Positions 7,392 through 14,900 of a DNA stretch of 20,290 bases are shown here, piece by piece. Below the pieces are notes generated by a model, which saw only the letters and a program-made list of their open reading frames with translations, did not search any database and had not been told where the DNA came from. Source of the stretch: a virus. The number at the start of each line of letters is the position of its first letter. Position 1 is the first letter of the stretch. A program made the position numbers and the translations under genes. The stretch is taken from IMG/VR virus record IMGVR_UViG_3300042554_002446, positions 1 to 20,290 of that record; one strand, written 5' to 3'.

Positions 7392-7819
7392 CCCGCGGCG
7401 ACGGCGCGTCGCTCGGCGAGTCGACGTGGCTCGCCGCGATCGAGGGCGTGTACCAGCGCATCGAGGGCCTCGACGCGGCCGGCTACCGGTCCTCGGAGTC
7501 GGACGGCTGGACCCGGGCGCGGGGCCCGGTCCCGACGACGCATCTCTCGTTCTGGGTCTTCGCTGGCGACGAGGTCGTAGCGGGCGCGGGCGGCACGCTC
7601 GTTATGCGCTCCCGCGTGTTGTTCGCGGCGCGCTACGTCGCCGAGGAGCACCCCGCGCACCTGGCCCGAGCGCACGCGGCGGCCTACGCGGTGCGCTGCG
7701 CGCTCCAGTCGAGACAGGACCCCCGCTGTCTGGTCGGGGGCTGGACCCCGGATTACTCTCTCGTCGAGGCCGGCTGGGTCCTCGTCGATCTCGCCTTCGA
7801 CCTGCACCTCCCCTGGTAG
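7385..7819 (+). CDS. Probable tail terminator / tail completion protein
   Basis: This 144-residue product starts at GTG 7385, overlapping the adaptor gene by seven bases. It has an N-terminal helix (WLAAIEGVYQRIEGLDAAGY), a strand pair around SFWVFAGDEVVAGAGGTLVMRSRVLFAARYVAEE, a central helix HLARAHAAAYAVRCAL and a last strand VEAGWVLVDLAFDLHL. This helix-strand-strand-helix-strand order, and the place between adaptor and tail-tube genes, fit the tail terminator that caps the growing tail tube. There is no clear motif, so the call is structural and positional. No good Shine-Dalgarno sequence is seen; translation is probably coupled. Confidence 0.6.
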   Translation: MVARGDGASLGESTWLAAIEGVYQRIEGLDAAGYRSSESDGWTRARGPVPTTHLSFWVFAGDEVVAGAGGTLVMRSRVLFAARYVAEEHPAHLARAHAAAYAVRCALQSRQDPRCLVGGWTPDYSLVEAGWVLVDLAFDLHLPW

Positions 7820-7828
7820 GAGTCCCCC

Positions 7829-8317
7829 GTGGCCACGTCCCTCGCGTCCCTCGTCTCCATCCGCTCGCTTGCCGAGCTGACCCCCGACTCCCCTCAGACC
7901 GGCGCTGTGAAGGGCGAGATCTCGGTCGACACTCGGACCTCGCAGGGCATCGGCTCCGGGCAGGCCGATCGGGCGTACTTCGCTGAGCGTTCGCTGTCCT
8001 CGGGCGCGACTCACACCTACAACGTGCTGGCAGCCGGCTCGCTGACCGACATGCTCGGGCAGGCGATCGATCTTGACGAGGTCAAGGCCATCACGGTGCA
8101 GTGCCTCACGGGCGCGATCAAGGTCGAGGGTGGCGCGGCGAACGTGCTGGCGGCCTTCACCGGGGCTAACGAGGGCCTGAACCTCGGCGCCGGGCAGAGC
8201 TTCGCGCTGGACCTTGGCCCGGCCGGTGTGTCGGTCGGCAGCAACGGCACCTTCGTCGTGACCGAGACGGCCGCGAGCACCGCGTCCTACCGCATCCTCA
8301 TCGTCGGCGCGCAGTGA
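7829..8317 (+). CDS. Beta-rich virion protein next to the tail tube gene
   Basis: The 162-residue product starts at GTG 7829 with GGAG at 7819-7822. Residues 55-162 are almost all predicted beta: LTDMLGQAIDLDEVKAITVQ, then GAIKVEGGAANVLAAF, LNLGAGQSFALDLGP and TASYRILIVGAQ. I recall this arrangement (L.D..G....V.AI.V, then a G.GAAN motif, then GG..F.L.., ending in Y.I.I.G) in small virion proteins of many phages, often beside coat or tail-tube genes, without a firm function. It could be a minor tail or decoration protein, or even the tail tube, with the next gene in the other role; I prefer the next gene as tube. Confidence 0.6.
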   Translation: MATSLASLVSIRSLAELTPDSPQTGAVKGEISVDTRTSQGIGSGQADRAYFAERSLSSGATHTYNVLAAGSLTDMLGQAIDLDEVKAITVQCLTGAIKVEGGAANVLAAFTGANEGLNLGAGQSFALDLGPAGVSVGSNGTFVVTETAASTASYRILIVGAQ

Positions 8318-8324
8318 GGTCCGC

Positions 8325-8804
8325 ATGTCCCTGATCCCTTCCTCATTCAGCGACGGGCAGCTCGTCATCACCGACAACGGCGGCAACTCCGCGACCCTCC
8401 AGCTCTCGCAGGGCGATACCTCGGTGTCGGGCCTGATCCCTGGCGGCCGCACGGTCACCGAAGTGCAGTCCCGCGGCGCGTTCGTCGGGCTTCGCTTGGG
8501 CCAGCGCGTGGCCCCGACGATCACGATCAACGCGGTGCTTTCGTCGCCGACCGATGCCTTCTATCGGCTCGCGATGGGTACCACGAGCGGCTTTGTCTCG
8601 ACGTCTGCCGACATCGGGGATGCCCGCACGGTCGATGGCACGTTCAGCTTCAACTACGGCGCCGAGAGCCGCAGCATCACCTTCGACGACGCCTACCTCC
8701 AGGCCTTCGACGTGAGCGAGGGCGACCCGTCGACGGTCTCGCTCACGCTCGCGATCGTGGGCCCGGTGGAGCTGGACGGCGTGACGCTGATCGCTCAACG
8801 CTGA
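8325..8804 (+). CDS. Probable major tail tube protein
   Basis: The 159-residue product lies two genes after the tail terminator and directly before the tail chaperone pair, which is where the tail tube gene almost always sits. It is beta-rich, with GGRTVTEVQSRGAFVGLRLG, APTITINAVL, TVDGTFSFNYGAESRSITFDDAYL and a final STVSLTLAIVGPVEL strand. This matches the tube fold of strands around a single helix (here around PTDAFYRLAMG). ATG 8325 has GAGGT at 8316-8320, spacing four, overlapping the previous stop. The size is normal for a small tube protein. Confidence 0.68.
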   Translation: MSLIPSSFSDGQLVITDNGGNSATLQLSQGDTSVSGLIPGGRTVTEVQSRGAFVGLRLGQRVAPTITINAVLSSPTDAFYRLAMGTTSGFVSTSADIGDARTVDGTFSFNYGAESRSITFDDAYLQAFDVSEGDPSTVSLTLAIVGPVELDGVTLIAQR

Positions 8805-8811
8805 GTCTGCC

Positions 8812-8834
8812 TACACGTCGAGGAGGACGTCATG
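8812..8834 (+). repeat. Hairpin ribosome-binding-site repeat, copy 2
   Basis: This is an exact copy of 5492-5514, ending in the ATG of the tail chaperone gene. The stem arms are 8815-8819 and 8826-8830, with loop GAGGAG at 8820-8825. The sequences outside the 23 bases differ, so the repeat is confined to the ribosome binding region. Confidence 0.8.
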
Positions 8835-9239
8835 GCCCTGTCTCCTGTCTCTGAGGTGACCGTCGAGGTGAACGGTCACCGAGTCACCCTCCGCAAGCTG
8901 GGGGCTACGGCGCAGGTCGCAGTCGCCTCGGCGCAGCAGCGGGTCGGCGGCGAGCCCGTCGCCGTCCTTGCGCTGGGCGCGGCCGTGCTGGCCCTGTCGT
9001 GGCCCGAGGGCGCGGCCTGGCCGACTCGGTCGCGCCCGCGGCCCTGGCGGCTGACCGATCCGCTGCTCGACTACGGATCGCGCGTCTTCGACGACCTCGG
9101 CGACGCGCTCGGTCTCGACGAGGCCGCGCGCATCTCGCAAGAGGGGTTCTGGTGGGGCCTAGGCGCGCGGGTCACCGAGGACGAGGTCGTAGCCGCCGAG
9201 GGTTTCTCCGCGGCCCCGGTGGCGGGTACGGACGGCTAA
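8832..9239 (+). CDS. Tail assembly chaperone (gpG-type)
   Basis: The 135-residue product lies between the tail tube and tape measure genes, the invariant place of the lambda gpG-like chaperone that coats the tape measure during tail assembly. It has a short N-terminal beta region (VTVEVNGHRVTLRKL), a helical middle and an acidic, flexible C terminus. Codons 124-125 (GGT TTC) sit in a perfect slippery heptamer, and the -1 frame stays open past the stop for 128 more bases. A fraction of ribosomes should therefore make a 178-residue gpGT-like fusion. ATG 8832 follows the second copy of the hairpin ribosome site. Confidence 0.75.
   Translation: MALSPVSEVTVEVNGHRVTLRKLGATAQVAVASAQQRVGGEPVAVLALGAAVLALSWPEGAAWPTRSRPRPWRLTDPLLDYGSRVFDDLGDALGLDEAARISQEGFWWGLGARVTEDEVVAAEGFSAAPVAGTDG
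9200..9206 (+). other. Slippery heptamer GGGTTTC for -1 ribosomal frameshift
   Basis: The bases G GGT TTC are in the zero frame as X XXY YYZ, so both tRNAs can re-pair after slipping back one base (GGG, TTT). The new frame runs LRGPGGGYGRLMLAVCRDWG and on to the TAA at 9365-9367. A weak stem (CCGC 9208-9211 with GCGG 9222-9225) begins two bases downstream, and a stronger one lies at 9229-9252. Confidence 0.65.
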
Positions 9240-9252
9240 TGCTGGCCGTCTG
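9229..9252 (+). promoter_or_regulatory. Hairpin enclosing the TAATG stop-start overlap
   Basis: GACGGC 9231-9236 pairs with GCCGTC 9245-9250. A G-U pair and a C-G pair extend the stem to 9229 and 9252. The eight-base loop TAATGCTG holds the stop of the chaperone gene and the ATG of the downstream frame. Confidence 0.45.
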
Positions 9253-9367
9253 CCGCGACTGGGGCCAGCCCTTGAGCTGGTGGGCGGCGCTCGATCCGGC
9301 GGACCGGGCCCTCGTCGTGGCCGACTACCGGATGCGCCAGCGCGAGGCCGCCCGTGCCCAGAGGTAA
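9239..9367 (+). CDS. Tail chaperone T-part (made mainly as -1 frameshift extension)
   Basis: This frame encodes MLAVCRDWGQPLSWWAALDP then a basic helix ending RQREAARAQR. An ATG at 9239 overlaps the previous stop (TAATG), so a free 42-residue protein is possible. The frame is open upstream through the slippery site at 9200-9206, and the expected main product is a fusion of chaperone residues 1-125 to 53 residues encoded from 9206. The W-rich helix followed by an LDPADRALVVADYR segment is the kind of short domain that recruits the tape measure in gpGT proteins. No Shine-Dalgarno sequence is seen before 9239, which favours frameshifting over independent initiation. Confidence 0.6.
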   Translation: MLAVCRDWGQPLSWWAALDPADRALVVADYRMRQREAARAQR

Positions 9368-9914
9368 GACGACCGAGAAGTCGGGCGCAGCCGCGATCGT
9401 CGTCGACCAGACGGCGCTGCTGAAGCTGCTCGACAAGACGGCCGACGGGGCCGCGAGCAACTTCGTCCGCGTCGTGACGGCCGAGCTGGAGGAGCGGCAG
9501 GTCGAGGCGATCCGCGTCTGGCCCGTGCGCTCGGGCCGGTCGCGTAAATCGTTCGGGGTTCAGACCCGGATCCGCGAGGACGTGATCGAGGTCGCGATCA
9601 CGAACGACGCAAAGTCCAACTGGGGCTTCTACGCCTACAAGATCCGCAACAGCGTCAGGACCCGCGAGAGCCTGGAGCGCGAGGCGATGCAGTGGAGCCA
9701 GCGCGGGGACACTCCCGAGGCCCGGGCCCGCATCTTCGACTTCCGCTGGCGCCAGCTCCGGCGCATCCACGGTGAGGGGGCCCGGTCCGCGGCCGAGGCG
9801 GGCAAGAACGTCTGGAGCGTCTACGTCCGCAAGCCGGCAGAGAAGCGGCGGGCCGAGATAGTGGCTACCTTGCAGGCGGACCTCGCGAAACTGGCCCAGC
9901 CGGTAGGAGTGTGA
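9354..9914 (+). CDS. HK97 gp10-like tail/neck protein
   Basis: The 186-residue product starts at GTG 9354, overlapping the chaperone extension by 14 bases. It contains WPVRSGRSRKSFGV (residues 56-69) followed by strands and NDAKSNWGFYAYKIRN. In HK97 gp10-like proteins the same order, Pro-x-(S/T)-G-x-(S/L)-x-x-S then strands then N....Y...., marks a small neck or tail-completion protein. The insert EREAMQWSQRGDTPEARARIFDF and the long basic C-terminal helix make it larger than most members. Its place between chaperone and tape measure is unusual, since this family normally precedes the tail terminator. It may act at the tail tip or neck; that is unresolved. Confidence 0.6.
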   Translation: MPRGKTTEKSGAAAIVVDQTALLKLLDKTADGAASNFVRVVTAELEERQVEAIRVWPVRSGRSRKSFGVQTRIREDVIEVAITNDAKSNWGFYAYKIRNSVRTRESLEREAMQWSQRGDTPEARARIFDFRWRQLRRIHGEGARSAAEAGKNVWSVYVRKPAEKRRAEIVATLQADLAKLAQPVGV

Positions 9915-9915
9915 C

Positions 9916-11925
9916 ATGGCCGGCGCTGTCGTCAGTCTCACGTATCAGGCTCAGGTCGACGACCTCAGAAAGAAGCTGTCCTCGATCCCGGACATCACGG
10001 CGGCCGAGGCCAGGAAAGCCGTCAGGGAGCTGGACAAGGCCATCAAGGCGAGCAGCCGGGCGGCCTCGTCGGCGGGCGATGCGGGGGCCAAGGCGGCGAA
10101 GTCGGCCGCGGCGGCGTCCAAGGAGGTCCGGGATGGGCTGCTCGAACTGGGCGACTTGGCCGGCATCCCGAAGGATAGGATCGACAAGCTGTCGAAGGGC
10201 ATGGCGGCCCTGTCCTCGCCGATCGGCCTCGCGGTCGCGGGCGTGGGCGCGCTGGCCGTGGGGCTGGGCGCGGCCGCTGTCGGCGCGGTCAAGCTCGTGC
10301 GCGAGGCCGCGGCTGTCGGCCCGGCCTTGGAGCCCTTCCGCGAGCTGACGGGGTTCGGCGGGCTGTCGCCGTCGGCTGTCTCCTCGCTGTCGGCCGCGGG
10401 CGCGGCGCTCGACGCGGTCGCGACGGTCGGTCGGCGGGTCGTCGAGGTCCTCGGCGCCGATCTCGCGCCGACCGTCGAGCGCGCGGCGCTGGTGGTGGTG
10501 CAGCTCGGGCTCGCGCTGGTGGACTCGGCCAACGCGGCAGCGGACGGGCAAGGCATCTTCCGGGCGCTCGCGGACCAGCTCGGCGTCGCCTTCGTGCGCT
10601 CGGCCTTCCGGGTGGCAGACGTCCTCACGCGGCTCGTCGGCGGGCTCGGCGACCTCGCCGCGGCCGCGGGGCTCGGCTCAGTGGGCGATGCGCTGCGCTC
10701 GGTGCGCTCCGGCTTCGAGGGGGTCACCGAGTCTGCGGGCAAGGCCCTGTCCTCGGCGGCGCTCGGTGGTTTCGGGGCGACGCTGGAGCGGATCGAGATC
10801 GGAACCGCGGACTACGCGGGCCGGGCGCGCGAGCTGGTGGCCGTGCAGGGGCAGGTCTCGTCATCGGCCGAGAAGCAGGCGACGGCGACCGGAAAGGCGG
10901 CGGCGGCGACCGACGAGGCCGCGGCCGCAGCGAAGCGGGCGGCGGCCGAGTACCGGGCGGCAGAGGCGGCGCGGCGAGGGCAGATCGCCGTCGAGGGCCT
11001 CGCGTTGCAGGTCATCGAGGAGCAGGCGCGGCTCACCGGGACCGAGGCCGACAAGATCGCGGCGATCGACGCGAGGGCGCAGGCGGAGAAGGCCGCGGTC
11101 GACGAGCAGGTACGCGACCTCACCAAGCTCGGGCAGGGCGAGGAGGCGCGGCGGCTCGCCGATCAGCGGTACGCCCAGATCGCGATCCAGAAGGAGCAGG
11201 AGCTTCAGGGCGTCCAAGCCGAGACGGCGGCGCAGGCAGATCAAGCGCGGCAGAAGGCAAAGGCGGCGACGGCTGCGCTGGTCGCGGACGTCGTCGGCGT
11301 GACCTCGGCGGCGGCGCAGGCTGCCGCGGCGATCGGCGACCTCGCGGCGCAGCGGGCGCAGCGGCAGATCGAGGAGGTCCGCGCGGCCCGCGAGCGGCTC
11401 GGTGAAGACATCACCGAAGCCGAGGAGCGCCAACTGGAGAAGCGCGAGAAGGCGGCTGAGAAGGCGGCGCAGCGGGCGTTTCGCATCCAACAGGGCGCGG
11501 CAATCGCGACGGCCGCGGTGCAGGGCGCGCAGGCTGTGATCTCCGCGCTGGCGACGCTTGGGCCGATTGCGGGTCCGATCGCGGCCGGGCTGCTCTCGAC
11601 GGCCATCGCGGCTCAGGTTGCGCTGATCGCGTCGGCGCCGCCACCGAAGTTCGCCGCGGGCGGCATCGTCGAGGCCCAGTCCTACGACGGGCGGCTCATT
11701 GAGGCCGAGCCCGGGGAAGGGGTCCTGACCCGTCGAGGGGTCCGCGCCGTCGGTGGTGAGGCCGGGGTCGCGGCGGCAAACCGTGGGGATGTTTCTGCCG
11801 GCGGGACCGGGCCGCTCGTCGTCGCCTTCCCGTCGATGGCGCGATACCTCGCGGTGGAGGCCGCGCGCCCGTCGGCCTTCGGGCGCGCCGTCCGCGGCCG
11901 CACCCCCGCGACGGGTCGGAGGTAG
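9916..11925 (+). CDS. Tape measure protein
   Basis: The 669-residue product sets tail length and is released on DNA ejection. It is rich in Ala, helical and coiled-coil forming. A helical N terminus leads to a hydrophobic Gly/Ala segment near residues 101-125, then a long alternating K/E/A/R coiled-coil section (about 300-520). A second hydrophobic stretch near 526-575 includes ISALATLGPIAGPIAAGLLS. It closes with FAAGGIVEAQ from residue 579 and GEGVLTRRGVRAVGGEAG, the C-terminal signature typical of tape measures. ATG 9916 has AGGAG at 9905-9909, spacing six. The length implies a short-to-medium tail of about 100 nm. Confidence 0.9.
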   Translation: MAGAVVSLTYQAQVDDLRKKLSSIPDITAAEARKAVRELDKAIKASSRAASSAGDAGAKAAKSAAAASKEVRDGLLELGDLAGIPKDRIDKLSKGMAALSSPIGLAVAGVGALAVGLGAAAVGAVKLVREAAAVGPALEPFRELTGFGGLSPSAVSSLSAAGAALDAVATVGRRVVEVLGADLAPTVERAALVVVQLGLALVDSANAAADGQGIFRALADQLGVAFVRSAFRVADVLTRLVGGLGDLAAAAGLGSVGDALRSVRSGFEGVTESAGKALSSAALGGFGATLERIEIGTADYAGRARELVAVQGQVSSSAEKQATATGKAAAATDEAAAAAKRAAAEYRAAEAARRGQIAVEGLALQVIEEQARLTGTEADKIAAIDARAQAEKAAVDEQVRDLTKLGQGEEARRLADQRYAQIAIQKEQELQGVQAETAAQADQARQKAKAATAALVADVVGVTSAAAQAAAAIGDLAAQRAQRQIEEVRAARERLGEDITEAEERQLEKREKAAEKAAQRAFRIQQGAAIATAAVQGAQAVISALATLGPIAGPIAAGLLSTAIAAQVALIASAPPPKFAAGGIVEAQSYDGRLIEAEPGEGVLTRRGVRAVGGEAGVAAANRGDVSAGGTGPLVVAFPSMARYLAVEAARPSAFGRAVRGRTPATGRR

Positions 11926-11926
11926 G

Positions 11927-14900
11927 ATGGCGGCGATCACTCGGACCCAGTACCAGGCCCTCGTCGAGCCCTTCGGCTGGGCGGCTGACGCGTCGTCGTT
12001 TTGGGCTGCCGAGTCGACCTACGACGAGGCCGGTGTCGTCGCGGGGCAGCCCGTCGCGGCGCAGGCCTCGGCGCTGGTGCTCCGGGCGACGGGCTCGCAG
12101 ACGGGGACCGTGCAGGTCCGGGTGCAGACCGGCGGGCACGCGGGGCCCGGTCTCGGCGACTGCTCGTTGGTGCAGCGGCCGGGGACCTCGGGCGCCTACT
12201 ACGGGTGGGAGGGCCCGGCGACGGTGTCCGGGATGGACGCGCTGAACTGGGCCACGACGAACAACGTGCAGACCTCGCACATCGCGGGGCTGCCCGGCGG
12301 CGGCCTCATCGCGGCGGGCTGCGGGGGCAGCACCCCGACCGACGGCGGCACCCTCTGGGCGTGGCACCGGCTGTCCGCTGCGACGACGTGGACGCGTGTC
12401 ACGGTCTGGGACGCCACGGCGACCGGGCGCGCGGCCTATGCCCCGTGCGTCGTGGCGATCGACTCGCTGCGGGCGGTGCTGTTCGCCTTCGTTGCCTCGC
12501 CGACGACCGGTCTCGGCGCCGCGACGCGCTACTCGATCTCGTCGTGGGAGACCGCCGACGGGGGCGCGACGTGGACGCAGCGCGGCGAGGGCCTCGCGCC
12601 CGAGACCGACATGCGGCTCGGCGGGGCGACGACGAGCAGCGGCACCCCTGGGCGCTCTGTGCGGCGGCTCCGAGGGGCCTACCGGGCGGGGCAGATCCTC
12701 CTCGTCGCACACCTGCGAAACCTGCTTGTCGACGGTACCTACGATCGTCTCGACGTCCTGCGGCAGTGGGCGTCCGACGACCAGGGCCAGACGTTGACCT
12801 CGATCTCGACTGGTGACGGCCTCGCCTCGTCGGGCCGCGACGGCGGGTACCACGACATCGCCGTGCTGGGCGGGCAGTTCGTCGTCTTCCGGCTGCGCTC
12901 GAACGGGGTTCCCGCGCTCCAGCGTCTCGGGAGCGCGTTCGCGCCGCTGACCCAGGCCGACGGCTACGGGCTCGGCGTGCTCGCCACGTTTGCCGACGAC
13001 AACGTCACCACGGCAACTGCGAGCCACGGTTCGCACTCCGCCACCTACATCACTGACGGCGACACGGCCATCGTGGCCGACGACTACGGCGGGGGCTGGC
13101 TGTTCGTTACGCAGGTCGCGGGAACCAACCGCCCGACGACGGTTGCGTGGTCCGCGGACTACGGGCAATCGTGGGCGGGGTACGGGCGCAACCCGGCGAA
13201 CACCGAGGTCTCGACGGACGCGGCGACGGTCGGGCGGGCGGTCGACACGGGCGACTCTCGGCTCTACCGGCTGAGCGCGGCCCCGTCCCTCGGGCGGATC
13301 GTGCTCCTGGCGCAACCCCTCGTCGACACGGCGACATCGACGCAAGACTCGCTCCTCGCAGCGTTCCTCGGCGGGTGGAGCACGCTCACGATGCCCCCCG
13401 TCGGCGACGCGGGCCGCACCCAGGACCGGGCCTGCTGGGATCAGACCTGGCTCCCCATCGAGCGCCCGGACGACGTGTCGGGCTGGACGACGACGGCGAC
13501 GGGCACCTCGTCGTCGACGCTGAGCACTTCGACGGCGCCGTTCCTGACCCTCTCGACGACGGGGATCGGGAGCACGCACTTTTTCGCGCCGACGGCCAGC
13601 TTCCTGAGCAAAACCCACCTGATCGCCGAGTTCAGCGTCGGCAGCATCACGAACGGGGCCAGCGCGACGGCCCTCGTCGCCGTCGAGGCCCGCGTCACGA
13701 ACGGGACCGTGACCCGGACCGTGCGCGTCCATCTCGACGCGACGGCCTACCGGCTCGTCGACGTCAACGGCGGCGCCAACCTCGGCGATGTGACCGGGCT
13801 CGCGAACGAGGCCCGGCAGTACCGGCTGGCGCTCGACCGGGCATCCGGCCGGGTGCGAGTCTGGCACCGGACCTACCAGGGGCAGGCGGGCGCCGAGGTC
13901 CGCGCGTGGACGCTGGGCGCGTCGGGCACCGCGAGCGACTCGGGTGCAGCGACGAACAACACCTACGTCACCTGGGGGCACCTGGCCGCGCCCGCGCTGG
14001 CGACGACCGTCACCTCGGCGTGGGGCCCGGTCCAGCTCTCGCGCGGCCGGCTCGACGAGACGGCGGGCGCCTACGGCAACGCGGGCTCGACAAGGCTCTG
14101 GTCCGCGTCGCTGGCGCCCTCGACGGACGAACTGTGGGGCCGGCCGGTCGGAGCACCGGGGGCCCGGTCCTACGTCGGACTGGGCCTGTACCTGTCGGCG
14201 GTGGACGGCCCGGGGCGGCGCACCGAGACGTGGACCTGCTCGACGGCCTCGACGTACCCGGTGCAGCGGGTGTTCCCAGGCAGCAACCGATCGCCGCGCC
14301 GGCAGTGGCGCAGCGCGACGGCGACGGTCAAGCGGCTGGCGGTGCAGGTCCCGGGCGGCGTCGAGCGCGAGCTGCTGACCGGGTACCTCGCGGTCGTCGT
14401 GCGCGGGGCCAACTGGCGGACGGGGCTCATTGAGAGGCGCTCGGGCGGCGTCTGGTCGACGCTTGCGACGATCGACCTCGCGGCCGGCCGGACCTCGGTC
14501 GCGTTCCAGCGGTACGGCCGCTCGGTGGTGCCTAACGGGACCTCGATCGGGCTTCGCTTCGACGCGCAGGAGCTGGCAGGCTGGACGGTCGATTTCGGGT
14601 CGGGCGTGACCCGGGCGATGCGGATCGGTGCGAACCGCGAGGGCGCGTGGACGAACACGGGCGGCGCCCCCCGCGTCGAGTTCGATGTCACGGCCGATCC
14701 GACGGGCGTCCCCTCCTCGGGCAACTGCTCGCTGTGGAGCCCGTCCGGCGCGTGGATCATCCCGAGCCCGGGCCGGTGCGAGGGGCTGCGGCTGACGGTG
14801 GACGCTCAGACCACGGCCGACGGCGACATTCGGCTCGGGCAAGTCCTGTTCGGCGCGGCGCACATCCTGCCCGTGCCGCCGAGCTGGGGCCAGTCGCAGC

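Noticed and set aside
9999-11500. Possible tandem repeats in the tape measure gene
   Set aside because: The Ala/Lys/Glu periodicity is that of coiled coil; no exact DNA or protein unit repeats were found by eye.
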